This document shows positions 16,629 to 25,676 of a stretch of DNA of 64,000 bases, in pieces. The translations under genes were made by a program, and so were the position numbers. The notes beneath the pieces were generated by a model. The model did not search any database and was not told where the DNA came from. It worked only from the letters and a program-made list of their open reading frames with translations. The stretch is taken from the NCBI RefSeq assembly GCF_002259795.1, contig NZ_MWXA01000004.1, positions 1 through 64,000 of the forward strand, in the 5' to 3' direction. This DNA comes from Bifidobacterium aquikefiri. Its GTDB lineage: Bacteria > Actinomycetota > Actinomycetes > Actinomycetales > Bifidobacteriaceae. How positions within the stretch are numbered: position 1 is the first letter of the stretch; each line of letters starts with the position of its first letter.

Positions 16629-17456
16629 CTATTCAGCGTGCACAAGAGTTATATGCGCAGTCTGACCTTGTGCAATATCCGACTGGGCACTCTGCGAAAG
16701 ATCATCATCGGTGATGATCTCATCAAGTTCGTCAAGAGCCGCCACACGATACGATTCTCGAACTCCATATTTTGTACTGTCAGCTATGAGACATGTCGCC
16801 GTTGCACTGCGCATGGCCGCCTGCTTGAACTGCACCTTGTCCGTGCTTGTCGTGGTAACCCCATCGTCCAAATTCCAAGCTCCTGAACTCATGAAATATA
16901 AGTCCGCATTAATCTCTTCAAGCACTTTAGTCGCCAAGACGCCAGACGAGGAACGACTATCGCTATCAACCGCCCCACCAGTGTGGATCACGCTGATTCC
17001 CTGAGTGGTGAACAGCGAATCCACAACATAGAAATCGTTAGTGACAACGCACACGCCCCTACGTTGGACGAGAAAAGGCGTGAGAGCCTGACAGGTTGTT
17101 CCCGCATCGATAATCAACATCATGTTATCTTGTATCAGCTCCCCAGCCTGTTGGGCGATTGCACGCTTACGCGGCATTTCCAACGTACTGCGCTCAGTTC
17201 TTCCCCGTGGAGGAGCCTGGCTGATCCAAGAGGTCAGCTTGACTCCCCCCGGCGTCGAAATCACTCTTCCGCTTTGCTCCAAAGCTGCGATATCTCTGCG
17301 GATGGTCATATGCGACACACCAAAACGTTCAACCAAAGACTTGATAGTTGCCACACCGGCCTTGTGCAGCAGATCAATGATGATCTGTTGCCGTTGTGCA
17401 GGTATGAGCTGATTCTCCTCGCTTGCAATCGCATCTTCGCCCATAATGTTCTTCAT
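16629..17456 (-). CDS. DeoR-family transcriptional regulator
   Basis: A 275-residue repressor. An N-terminal helix-turn-helix (RQQIIIDLLHKAGVATIKSL, then VSHMTIRRDIAALEQSGRV) is followed by a DeoRC sugar-phosphate sensor domain: MMLIIDAGTTCQAL, VVTNDFYVV and HTGGAVDSDSRSSSG. The last part carries CLIADSTKYGV and the DEIITDDDL end typical of the family. It is convergent with the aldolase-MFS-kinase operon and is a good candidate for its regulator, sensing a phosphorylated intermediate. A short inverted repeat overlaps its own start. The start has no strong ribosome binding site; an ATG five codons in is an alternative. Confidence 0.88.
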   Translation of the reverse strand: MKNIMGEDAIASEENQLIPAQRQQIIIDLLHKAGVATIKSLVERFGVSHMTIRRDIAALEQSGRVISTPGGVKLTSWISQAPPRGRTERSTLEMPRKRAIAQQAGELIQDNMMLIIDAGTTCQALTPFLVQRRGVCVVTNDFYVVDSLFTTQGISVIHTGGAVDSDSRSSSGVLATKVLEEINADLYFMSSGAWNLDDGVTTTSTDKVQFKQAAMRSATATCLIADSTKYGVRESYRVAALDELDEIITDDDLSQSAQSDIAQGQTAHITLVHAE

Positions 17457-17469
17457 ACCAGAATGGTAT
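17455..17469. promoter_or_regulatory. Palindrome overlapping the DeoR gene start
   Basis: ATACCAGAATGGTAT has 6-bp arms (ATACCA/TGGTAT) with a 3-bp spacer and overlaps the start codon of the DeoR gene. This would suit autorepression. It is short enough to occur by chance. Confidence 0.4.
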
Positions 17470-17545
17470 CGCTAATACGGGCGGTGGCGCTCATCACCGA
17501 AGATTGATCCAACGTGCAATGATTGGTGGATTGGTTGATTATCGG

Positions 17546-17590
17546 ATTGGTTGCAAGGTTGCAGGGCTGCAGAGTTGCAAGGTTGTAAAC
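17546..17590. repeat. Degenerate short tandem repeat
   Basis: GGTTGCAAGG, TTGCAGGGCTGCAGAG and TTGCAAGGTTGTAA repeat a unit of about 8-10 bases, preceded by GATTGGTGGATTGGTTGATT. It fills the gap between two regulator genes. Confidence 0.6.
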
Positions 17591-17631
17591 ATGAAAACGA
17601 TGACACGGGAAAGAAGAATCGCTGCCGGCCA

Positions 17632-18666
17632 TCACTCATCGCGCAATGAGTGTGCCGGAACCGACCGCACATCCAGAGTAATGCGTTTGCTTGCGCGGTA
17701 TGGACCAAGCGCCGGTACCTGCCTGGCGGCATCGACCTGTTCCATGAGATTGCATGCCGCGGCTCGCCCAAGTGCCTGCGGATCCTGCTCGAGCAGATAG
17801 ATGCCATCGGCAACGTATTGAGACCAGCGCCAATCGTCGAAGCTCACCAGCCCAACATCCTGCGGAAATTCGATGTGCAACTCCCTCAGACAGGCAAGGA
17901 TGTCAAACAGCAAGGGCCCCATAAGCGAAATGAACACCGTTGGACCCTTCACGTGTTTCAGAGATGTGGCAATGGTCTGCTTCAACCACGCATTATCGTG
18001 CTGGTTAAGCTCGACATGGAGGAACAGCTTGTCGTTTCGAGCGGCGGAATCTCGGAATCCCTCGATTCGCCTTGTCTGGGCGGAAATCTCGCTGCCAATT
18101 CTGCTGAACACGACAATGTTGCTATAGCCGAGCCGAGCGAGATGATCGCCAAGTCGTTTGCATGACACTTCATTGTTTGCAGTCACCATGGAAATGTCCT
18201 CTGGAAGATCCTCGGGTTCACGATCAACCATCACCAGTGGCTTCTTTGCCTGGACTATACTCTGATACGCCACAAAATGCTTGGCGCTTGGTTGAACGAT
18301 CAACCCATCCACCTGTTGCGAAAGCAAGCGATTGATCTGATCATGCTCCTGAATCACGGAATTATCGGCGTTCATCAGCATGACATCGTATCCTGCAGGC
18401 TGCAGTTGTCTATAAATGCCTTTGAACAGCAACGAGGAGAAGACATTCGAAATGTCCCCGACGATCAGACCGATCACGTGCGTCTCTTGCTGCCGCATTC
18501 TTCTTGCCGACGCACTGGGATGGTATTCCAGACGCTTCACCGACTCCGCGATAAGCGCTCGGGTTCTGGGACTCATTTTCTGATAGTTGCCATTAATGTA
18601 TCGAGAGACCGTGGTGACCGAGACCCCAGCCTCACGAGCGACATCAGAAATCGTTGCTCTGCCCAT
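17632..18666 (-). CDS. LacI-family regulator, KdgR-like
   Basis: A 344-residue repressor. The DNA-binding head MGRATISDVAREAGVSVTTV is at the N-terminus, followed by the hinge helix region YHPSASARRMRQQ and a periplasmic-binding-type sensor domain (VIGLIVGDISNVFSSLLFKG, LLSQQVDGLIVQPS). The C-terminal part contains VGLVSFDDWRWSQY; an acidic-aromatic motif here is common in KdgR-type members that respond to 2-keto-3-deoxygluconate. It is divergent from a KduD-like dehydrogenase, which fits control of uronate breakdown. The specific effector is inferred from context. Confidence 0.85.
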   Translation of the reverse strand: MGRATISDVAREAGVSVTTVSRYINGNYQKMSPRTRALIAESVKRLEYHPSASARRMRQQETHVIGLIVGDISNVFSSLLFKGIYRQLQPAGYDVMLMNADNSVIQEHDQINRLLSQQVDGLIVQPSAKHFVAYQSIVQAKKPLVMVDREPEDLPEDISMVTANNEVSCKRLGDHLARLGYSNIVVFSRIGSEISAQTRRIEGFRDSAARNDKLFLHVELNQHDNAWLKQTIATSLKHVKGPTVFISLMGPLLFDILACLRELHIEFPQDVGLVSFDDWRWSQYVADGIYLLEQDPQALGRAAACNLMEQVDAARQVPALGPYRASKRITLDVRSVPAHSLRDE

Positions 18667-18946
18667 ACTTCCATTCTCCTGTTCTGGAACAGTCTTTCAG
18701 TCAGCGTCGACCGAAGCCTCCCACACACTCATGGTACTGCCGCGTTATGCGCCGTTTGACAGTCCAATGCTCAAGTTATATATTAGGTGTATCGATAAAC
18801 CAAATCAATGGTGATTGCTTTTATTTAGTAGGGGAAACGATATTACTATTGAGCTTCATCGACGAGAGCGCAGCACACAGCTACCCCAAGAACGGACACG
18901 AACAAAGGCTGCTCTTGAGAGACGATTCAGGATAAGGAAGTGCGGT

Positions 18947-19720
18947 ATGGCAGATTTTTCAATCGATAGCTTCAGCCTGCGAGGACGTGTGGTTGTCATC
19001 ACCGGCGGCGCAAGTGGCTTGGGACAGTTCTATACCCAAGCAGTCAGCAAGGTGGGAGCAGACATCGTTGTCGTATCATCAACGCAGCACGGCTGGGATG
19101 AGACCCGCGAGGCAGTCGAATCGCATGGCGGGAAGGTTCTGTTCATCCAGCGCGACATCACCGAAACATCCGCAGCCGAGGCGATTGTTCGGCAGTCCCT
19201 CGACGAATTCGGACATATCGATGTGCTTATCAACAATGCGGGCATGCAGCGCAGGCATGAACTCGTCGACTTCCCCGATGAAGACTGGAACAAGGTCATT
19301 GACCTCAATCTCAATGCTCTCTACCGTCTCTCCCATGAAACCGCGAAGGTGATGATTGAGCAGGGGCACGGCAAGATAGTCAACATCGGTTCCATGCAGT
19401 CATACCGGGCCGGAAAATTCATCTTCCCTTATACGGCAAGCAAGCATGGGGTCATCGGACTGACCAAGGCATATGCCGATGCCTTGGCACCTCATAACAT
19501 CCAAGTCAACGCGCTGGCACCTGGCTACATCAACACTCCCATGACGAAGGCACTGCAGGAGGATCCCGTTCGAAGTGTAGAGATTCATGATCATATTCCT
19601 GCCGGGCACTGGGGCGAGCCAAGCGAATTGATGGGAGCAATGGTTTTCCTGTGCTCTGCCGCTTCAGACTATGTCACTGGGGTGACCCTTCCCGTTGATG
19701 GCGGCTATCTGCTGCGCTGA
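18947..19720 (+). CDS. kduD: SDR oxidoreductase, KduD-like (2-deoxy-D-gluconate 3-dehydrogenase family)
   Basis: NAD(P)-dependent short-chain dehydrogenase of 257 residues. The Rossmann motif TGGASGLG is at 19-26, NNAGMQRRHE marks strand 4, and the catalytic Ser-Tyr-Lys set appears in NIGSMQSYRAG and YTASK (Tyr162, Lys166). The N-x-x-M-Q-R-R and S-M-Q-S-Y-R-A-G segments are characteristic of KduD, which interconverts 2,5-diketo-3-deoxygluconate and 2-keto-3-deoxygluconate. The ATG at 18947 follows AAGGAAG; the frame is open from 18815, but that part is intergenic. A sugar-acid MFS gene follows and a KdgR-like regulator is divergent. KduI is not in the window. Confidence 0.85.
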   Translation: MADFSIDSFSLRGRVVVITGGASGLGQFYTQAVSKVGADIVVVSSTQHGWDETREAVESHGGKVLFIQRDITETSAAEAIVRQSLDEFGHIDVLINNAGMQRRHELVDFPDEDWNKVIDLNLNALYRLSHETAKVMIEQGHGKIVNIGSMQSYRAGKFIFPYTASKHGVIGLTKAYADALAPHNIQVNALAPGYINTPMTKALQEDPVRSVEIHDHIPAGHWGEPSELMGAMVFLCSAASDYVTGVTLPVDGGYLLR

Positions 19721-19798
19721 GGCGTCAGAGGAACGATTTTTCGAACTGCAGCCACGCTTTTCCAATCACAACACACCGCATGAACTCAAAGGAGAGTC

Positions 19799-21133
19799 AT
19801 GAGTAGTCTCACCAAAAATCTTGATGCCATCCGACAGAACAACAAGATCGGACATTTCCGTTACACCATTGGCGTGACGCTATTCGGCATGCAGCTCATC
19901 AACTATTTCGACCGGGTCAATCTTTCGACAGCAGGCCCCTCGATGATGAGCTACTTCCACATGTCTTCGACGGAATTCGGCATCGTGTCTTCAGCATTCA
20001 CCTGGACCTACATGATCATGCAGATTCCCTCGGGACTCATTCTCGACAAGATAGGGGTGAAATGGGTTTCGAGAGTGTCCTCTGCATTATGGGCTATACC
20101 GACCTTCCTCACCGCATTCGTAAGCGGTCTGGGACCACTCATCCTGCTGCGAGTGCTTCTGGGTGTGGTCGAAGCACCAAATACGCCTGCCGGTTCAAAG
20201 GCTGCCGGGTATTGGTTCCCGCTGAGAGAACGCGGATTGGCCACTGCCCTGTACGATTCTGGAACCAAGTTTGCGAATGTCATCGGTGTGCCGGTCTGCG
20301 CATTCCTCGTTCTGCACTATGGCTGGCAGTCGGCGTTCTTCTTCACCGCGATCATGAGCGTCATATTCAGCCTCTGGTATTGGATCATCTACCGCAATCC
20401 ACGCGAATCCTCACATCTTTCGAAGGCGGAGTTGGAATACATCGAGCAGGGTGGCGCTCAGGAGGATGCGCAGCCGGAACCTGGGGTCAATCTGTGGTTC
20501 GTGCTCCGTCAACGCAAGATGTGGGGACTTATGCTTGGCAACTTCGCCTACAATTATGCAACCTTCATGTTTCTCACCTGGCTGCCGAGCTTCTTCGTCA
20601 AGACCCTGAACCTTGACATTCAGCAGTCGGGCTTCATGACGGCGATTCCCTGGCTCTTTGGATTCATCGCAGAGATCATCGTGGGCGGATGGTTCGTCGA
20701 TCATCTGATCAAACGCGGACTGGATGCTTCAAAGGTTCGCAAGACTACGATCGTCATCGGACTCAGCATGGGCATCGCCCTGGTGGGCGCCGCCTATTCG
20801 CCTTCCGTATGGATCGCCGTAATCTGGTTCACCATCGCCTTGACCGGAGTATGCGTTTCGGCTGCAGGCTTTTGGGCGATCCCATCGATCATCGCCCCAA
20901 CAGGACTCGTCGGCGTGGTGAGCTCGACCATGAATGTCTCAGGCATGATAGCGGCAATCATCACACCGATCATTACCGGTGCCGCAGTCGATGCGACTGG
21001 ATCCTTCGCCACTGCTTTCATTCTTATCGGCGTCGTTCTGGTATTGGGTGTCTTTGGCATCCTCGTTCTTATGGGGCCTATCGAGCAGATGCATCCAGAA
21101 CGTAACGATTCCAACGCGACAATATCTCGATAA
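19799..21133 (+). CDS. MFS transporter, hexuronate-like (ACS subfamily)
   Basis: A 444-residue permease with 12 hydrophobic segments. NYFDRVNLSTAGPSMMSYF, then IMQIPSGLILDKIGVKWVSR and VVEAPNTPAGSKAAGYWFPL, match the ExuT/GarP-type subfamily of sugar-acid importers. CVSAAGFWAIPSIIAPT marks the second half. AAAGGAG sits 5-6 bases before the ATG. Together with the KduD-like enzyme upstream it probably brings in an unsaturated uronate or a keto-deoxy acid made from pectin, alginate or glycosaminoglycan breakdown. The window contains no lyase that would release such products. Confidence 0.88.
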   Translation: MSSLTKNLDAIRQNNKIGHFRYTIGVTLFGMQLINYFDRVNLSTAGPSMMSYFHMSSTEFGIVSSAFTWTYMIMQIPSGLILDKIGVKWVSRVSSALWAIPTFLTAFVSGLGPLILLRVLLGVVEAPNTPAGSKAAGYWFPLRERGLATALYDSGTKFANVIGVPVCAFLVLHYGWQSAFFFTAIMSVIFSLWYWIIYRNPRESSHLSKAELEYIEQGGAQEDAQPEPGVNLWFVLRQRKMWGLMLGNFAYNYATFMFLTWLPSFFVKTLNLDIQQSGFMTAIPWLFGFIAEIIVGGWFVDHLIKRGLDASKVRKTTIVIGLSMGIALVGAAYSPSVWIAVIWFTIALTGVCVSAAGFWAIPSIIAPTGLVGVVSSTMNVSGMIAAIITPIITGAAVDATGSFATAFILIGVVLVLGVFGILVLMGPIEQMHPERNDSNATISR

Positions 21134-21186
21134 TGATCAAGGACTCTCATCCAAGACAACGTTGCACGTGAGGCACGCGGCGTTTT

Positions 21187-21265
21187 GGGCAAAACAGTGG
21201 TGCATGGCTTTTCGAAGGTTGGGATGTGAAAAACCTTCGACGGCGATGCACCACTGTTCTTTGCC
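21187..21265. terminator. Long nested hairpin after the second MFS gene
   Basis: The outer arms GGCAAAACAGTGGTGCAT and ATGCACCACTGTTCTTTGCC pair almost completely. Inside them TCGAAGGTT and AACCTTCGA form a second stem. It lies about 55 bp after the MFS stop. There is no U-tract. Confidence 0.6.
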
Positions 21266-21393
21266 ATACTTCGTGATTGGGATACACTATTCACAAGAAT
21301 CGGGGTCTGCAATCATGAGTCGGCGGAGCTTCGCATTGATGGGGCTCCGCCAGCCATGGAACACGGTGTCTACAGTGTTGGAATCAAGGAACG

Positions 21394-22230
21394 ATGAGCT
21401 GCATTTACAAGATTACAGAGGATATGTCGAGCTATACGGCCACGGAGAAAAAACTGGCGGACTACATTCTCCAGCATAGGCAAGAGACCACACTGAGCGC
21501 CACCAAGGAACTTGCAGCCCATGCTGGGGTCTCCCCGTCGGCGGTGGTCCGCTTCACCCAGCGCCTTGGCTACAGTGGCTTCGTGGCTTTCAAGGTGGAT
21601 CTTGCCAGCGATAGTGTTGATGACATTGCCAATTTTGACGACATCCTTCTTGAAGAGGATTCCATCAGTGACGTCGTCAGAAAATCTAAATCCCTGAACA
21701 CCAGATTGCAGGAAGAGTCATATCGCCTCTTGAATATCGATAGCCTGACCAAGGCGGTCGAGGCAATGCAGCATTGCCAGAAGGTATATCTTTACGGAAT
21801 CAGTGCTTCTGGCATCGTATGCATGGACTTATGGGAAAAGCTTTCGAGAATCAATCGCCAGACCATCTATCATCAGGACTTCCATGATCAGCTTGCTGCC
21901 ACCACCCATATTGGTCCCGCTGATGTCGCCCTGGCAGTGAGCTACAGCGGCAAGACACATGAGGTGAACGCCGCCATGCGCTATGCGAAGGAGCAGGGCG
22001 CTGTGACCGTCGCCGTTACGCAATTCGAGAAGAGCCCGTTGACGAGATTCTCCGACATTCTCTTACGCATACCCTCAACCGAACGTGAGATTCGGCTGGG
22101 AGCCATCGCCTCAAGAAATGCATCGCTCATCGTCACCGACCTTCTCTATATGTGCCTCGCCAAGAATGATCTGGAAAAGACCAAGGAATATCTGATCAAG
22201 ACCAAGGAAGCGATTCAGCGTTTATATTAG
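21394..22230 (+). CDS. RpiR/MurR-family regulator with SIS domain
   Basis: A 278-residue regulator. The N-terminal helix-turn-helix of the RpiR type covers about residues 1-75 (YTATEKKLADYILQHRQETT, then VSPSAVVRFTQRLGYSGF). The SIS domain (VYLYGISASGIVCMDLWEKL, VALAVSYSGKTHEVNAAMRY) binds phosphosugars. AAGGAACG precedes the ATG. It lies just upstream of a HAD phosphatase and close to the MurNAc operon on the other strand, so it may be the MurR-like regulator responding to MurNAc-6-phosphate or GlcNAc-6-phosphate. It could instead serve the KduD-MFS unit upstream. Confidence 0.85.
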   Translation: MSCIYKITEDMSSYTATEKKLADYILQHRQETTLSATKELAAHAGVSPSAVVRFTQRLGYSGFVAFKVDLASDSVDDIANFDDILLEEDSISDVVRKSKSLNTRLQEESYRLLNIDSLTKAVEAMQHCQKVYLYGISASGIVCMDLWEKLSRINRQTIYHQDFHDQLAATTHIGPADVALAVSYSGKTHEVNAAMRYAKEQGAVTVAVTQFEKSPLTRFSDILLRIPSTEREIRLGAIASRNASLIVTDLLYMCLAKNDLEKTKEYLIKTKEAIQRLY

Positions 22231-22296
22231 GAATGTCTAGGAATGAGGTTGAGCCACAGCACTGTGACACAGCATAATCAGATACGAGCCGATGGG

Positions 22297-23140
22297 ATGA
22301 ACACTGTGAACATACGCATGATTGCCATGGATTTGGATGGCACGCTGCTGAAGAACGACCACCGTAGCATATCGAAAGCATCCGTTCGCGCCATAGATGC
22401 CGCGCATAACAACCATATTGCATGCACCGTTGCGACGGGAAGAATCTTTTCGATCATTCCCCATCAGGTTCGTGCAATATCTGACATTGACTGGTCGGTC
22501 ACATCCAATGGTGCAGTGCTGTATGACAACAGGCTGTATGGCAGCAAGGAACCTTCGCTGACGGGGCGGCACCTATGTTGACATTCACGGAGCAGAGCGG
22601 CTCTTGCGCAACATCCCTCAGAGCACATGGATAGAAATGTGGAGCTGCGGAAAGATCTATGTTGGCAGAAGGCAATGGGAACGTATGGACGAATACTCGC
22701 TACGCCCGTTGCATGTTCAGGCACTGCTGCAGATTGGAAAGGTCGTCGATGATCTGCAGCAGCTGATCGACGACAAGATGCCTATAGAAAAAATCAATTT
22801 CCCTTCCATCGATAAGACCGCACAGGAAGTCGTGATGAAAGACCTGCTCGACAACCGGCTCTATTCCTTCATACCCATGCGCGAAGGGCTGGAAGTCATG
22901 GGTGCAAGGGTATCCAAGGAGCACGGCATTCAACGTCTCTGCACAGCTCTGGGCATTGGGTTGGAAAATGTGATGGCCATCGGCGACAGTGAGAACGATA
23001 TCGAGATGCTTGAGGCTTGTGGCATGGGCATCGCCATGGGAAACGCATTGGATGAAGTCAAGGATGCGGCCGATCACGTCACGCTGAGCAACGAAGATGA
23101 TGGCCTTGCCTTGGCAATCGAACGATACGCGCTGAACTGA
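22297..23140 (+). pseudogene. HAD-superfamily (Cof-type) phosphatase, frameshifted
   Basis: The first part, from ATG 22297, has MIAMDLDGTLLKNDHRSIS (HAD motif I with the nucleophile Asp), ATGRIFSI (motif II region) and TSNGAVLYD. This frame stops at 22582. The protein continues in the next frame with GGTYVDIHGAERLL, a large cap domain and VMAIGDSENDIEMLEACGMG (motifs III-IV). Removing one G from the GGGG run near 22563-22566 joins the halves into a normal Cof/YidA-like sugar phosphatase of about 280 residues. As written, the first product lacks motif IV and the second lacks the nucleophile. A real slip mutation, phase variation or a sequencing error at the G-run are all possible. Confidence 0.8.
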
Positions 23141-23155
23141 TGAATCAGATGGACT

Positions 23156-23198
23156 GATGGGTGGAAAATCACGCCAGAAACGTGATTTTCCACCCATC
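23156..23198. terminator. Bidirectional hairpin between HAD and HPr genes
   Basis: GATGGGTGGAAAATCACG and CGTGATTTTCCACCCATC are perfect 18-bp arms with a 7-nt loop. It lies 16 bp from both converging stop codons, so it probably ends transcription from both sides. Confidence 0.8.
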
Positions 23199-23213
23199 AG
23201 GCAGGCATGCTTA

Positions 23214-23474
23214 CTAGAGATCGTTCTTGAAGAAAGCCTCGAGTTCTTCTGCGGCCTTGTCCTCGTCCGCTCCGGCGATGCTCACCTTCAGCAGGTCTCC
23301 CTTGCCAATGCCGAGAGACATGACACCCAGAATATGTTTCGCATCTGCGGTGCTGCCTGAATGATCCAAGGTGATGTCAGACTCGAACTGCTGCGCGATC
23401 TTCACGAGCTTTCCAGCTGGTCTGGCATGGATTCCCACAGGATCCGTGATCGTGTATGTAAATTCCCTGCTCAT
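23214..23474 (-). CDS. ptsH: HPr phosphocarrier protein
   Basis: General PTS phosphocarrier of 86 residues that moves phosphate from enzyme I to EIIA domains. The active-site histidine is His16 in DPVGIHARPAGKL. The second landmark reads AKHILGVMSLGIGKGD: the position that holds the regulatory serine (Ser46 in Bacillus HPr, context KSIMGVMSLG) is a histidine here. The gene is the last of the mupG-murQ-EIIBCA operon, 12 bp after the EII gene. No ptsI is in the window. It may be the general HPr of the cell or one dedicated to this PTS. A strong hairpin follows the stop. Confidence 0.92.
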   Translation of the reverse strand: MSREFTYTITDPVGIHARPAGKLVKIAQQFESDITLDHSGSTADAKHILGVMSLGIGKGDLLKVSIAGADEDKAAEELEAFFKNDL

Positions 23475-23486
23475 GTACGCTTCCCC

Positions 23487-25556
23487 TTAGTGTTCTTTGC
23501 CTGTTACCGAGAGAACCTTGGTTCCCACTTCAATATGCTGATTCGTGTAGCTGCCGAAGGAAGATACCGCATCCATGTTGGTGACGACGGTGATCACGGT
23601 GTCTTTCTTGCCGGCTTCGCGAATCTTCTCGAGATCCATCAACCCAAGCTGCTGGCCTGCGAGCACATGCTGCCCGACCTTGACGCTGAAGCTGAACGGT
23701 CCGCCATCGAGTTCAACGGTGTCTATCCCCAGATGCACGAGTACTTCGAGTCCTGAGTCACTGATCATCGTGAATGCATGCTTGGTATCCGAGATCGTGA
23801 AGATTTTTCCATCGACCGGAGCCACGACCGTCTGCATCTCAGGGTTGACCGCAAAACCATCGCCAAGCAGCTTCTGCGAGAAGGTTTCATCATCGACCTC
23901 GCCGAGTTGGATCAGATTCCCTTCAACCGGCGCAACCATATCGGTAACAACCGTGGTGTGGGTGTCGGTCTGTGTATTCAATCCAGCCATGGTGTGCTCT
24001 TGCTCGGATTCGAGCTCTTCTGGCGTGGAGGTATCCTGTGCGTTTGTACCAGCAGCGGCACCCTCGAGAATGGTGCCATCCTCTGCGGTTGCCACCATCG
24101 CACTCTTCGGAGTGCCGAAGAAGTATGTGGCTACGAATCCACCAAGATAGGCTGCAAGCAGGCCAATGACATATCCGAGTGCCTTGCCGAATCCACCAGC
24201 GATGAGTGGTATGAGAGCGATACCGGAAGGACCAATGGAAGTTGCACCGATTCCGCCAATCGCACCAACAACGGCACCACCAACACCACCGCCGATACAT
24301 GCGGTGATGAACGGACGACCGAGTGGCAAGGAAACACCGTAGATCAACGGTTCACCGACACCAAGGATTCCGACTGGCAACGCGCCCTTGATCATGCGGG
24401 TCAACTGCTTGTTCTTGCGGCAACGAATCCACAAGGCAATTGCGGCACCGACCTGACCTGCACCTGCCATGGCGAGGATAGGAAGCAACGGCGTCATGCC
24501 AAGATCCTTGATCATCTCAAGATGGATTGGGGTAAGAATCTGATGCAGTCCCAGCATGACCATAGGCAGGAAGACCAGACCGAGAACGAAGCCGGAGAAC
24601 GCTCCGCCAACGTTCAAGACCCAATTGATCGCACCGACCAGAGAGTTCGAGACCCAGCCTGCAGCGGGCATTACCAGGAAGATCGTGAACAGACCCATGA
24701 CCAGCAACGTCAAGAACGGAACGATGATGATGTCAAGCGAATCGGGAATATGCTTATGGAACCACCGTTCGACATAGCTCATGATCCACACCGCAAACAG
24801 CACTCCCAACACACCGCCGGAACCGGCGACAAGATCCTTGCCGGTAAAGACGTTGGGAAGGGCGAGCGGTGCCACAACGCCAGGCAGATAGATCAGACCG
24901 GCGATGATGCCGCCCAGCCCCTGCGTTGCACCAAATTCCTTTGCCGCGTTGATGCCGATGTAGACGTTCAGGAAGGCAAACAGACCCTGATTGATGACTT
25001 TCATCGTCAGAATGAAGGTGCCCCACTCGGCTCCAATGGCCCCAACGGTCTGGAGGTTACCGAGCACGCCCGCGATGCCGGATATAAGACCTGCGCCAAC
25101 GAATGCGGGAATCAGTGGAATGAATATTGAACTGATGTGCTTGAGCGCTGCACGCCACCACGTTTGTTTCAACGCTGCCTTGTGTGCGGAATGCACCTGC
25201 TCTGCCTTGGCCTCGACTTCCTCCTTTGCAGACTTGTAATCATGGCCGGACTTTGCCGTGTGAGCCTTGGCTCCCTCAGGGAACGGCGCACCCAGATCTA
25301 CGCCGACCTCATCGACCATGCTCTGTGCAACCTTGCTGACGACTCCAGGCCCGAGAACAACCTGCAGCGTGTCTTCCTGCACAACCCCCAGCACGCCGGG
25401 AATCTTCTTGAGTCCGGCAACGTCAACCTTGCTTTCGTCGCGAATCGTCATGCGAACGCGTGTCATGCAATTGATGAGCTTCTCGACATTCTGGGTACCA
25501 CCCACATTGTCATAAATGCTCTCACCTATGCTCCTATATTTATCTTCCCCAGCCAT
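23487..25556 (-). CDS. PTS EIIBCA, probable N-acetylmuramate permease
   Basis: A fused sugar permease of about 689 residues. EIIB is at the N-terminus with its phospho-cysteine in INCMTRVRMTI (about Cys30). The EIIC membrane domain follows from about residue 130, with GVGEPLIYGVSLPLGRPFIT in the substrate-binding region. A Thr/Glu-rich linker then leads to a C-terminal EIIA domain, with VAPVDGKIF and the histidine in VLVHLGIDTVEL (about His608). E. coli MurP has no EIIA domain; here it is attached. I take the ATG at 25556 (after AAAGGG) rather than the GTG at 25571. Placement between murQ and ptsH, with mupG first in the operon, makes N-acetylmuramic acid, or a disaccharide containing it such as MurNAc-GlcNAc, the likely cargo. 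A glucoside or sucrose type is the alternative by domain similarity alone. Confidence 0.85.
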   Translation of the reverse strand: MAGEDKYRSIGESIYDNVGGTQNVEKLINCMTRVRMTIRDESKVDVAGLKKIPGVLGVVQEDTLQVVLGPGVVSKVAQSMVDEVGVDLGAPFPEGAKAHTAKSGHDYKSAKEEVEAKAEQVHSAHKAALKQTWWRAALKHISSIFIPLIPAFVGAGLISGIAGVLGNLQTVGAIGAEWGTFILTMKVINQGLFAFLNVYIGINAAKEFGATQGLGGIIAGLIYLPGVVAPLALPNVFTGKDLVAGSGGVLGVLFAVWIMSYVERWFHKHIPDSLDIIIVPFLTLLVMGLFTIFLVMPAAGWVSNSLVGAINWVLNVGGAFSGFVLGLVFLPMVMLGLHQILTPIHLEMIKDLGMTPLLPILAMAGAGQVGAAIALWIRCRKNKQLTRMIKGALPVGILGVGEPLIYGVSLPLGRPFITACIGGGVGGAVVGAIGGIGATSIGPSGIALIPLIAGGFGKALGYVIGLLAAYLGGFVATYFFGTPKSAMVATAEDGTILEGAAAGTNAQDTSTPEELESEQEHTMAGLNTQTDTHTTVVTDMVAPVEGNLIQLGEVDDETFSQKLLGDGFAVNPEMQTVVAPVDGKIFTISDTKHAFTMISDSGLEVLVHLGIDTVELDGGPFSFSVKVGQHVLAGQQLGLMDLEKIREAGKKDTVITVVTNMDAVSSFGSYTNQHIEVGTKVLSVTGKEH

Positions 25557-25676
25557 TGAAAACCCTTTCACCCTTACTGCGTTGTTTTGTTATGAATTGT
25601 GTCAATATGAATTGTGCAAACATGAAAAACATCTTCAATCCTGCCGTGGGCTGTGACCATGGCGGATTGCATTGCA

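Noticed and set aside
23778-25130. Plus-strand frame of 450 codons antisense to the PTS EIIBCA gene
   Set aside because: Long only because of codon bias in the true gene; the translation is polar low-complexity sequence without domains.
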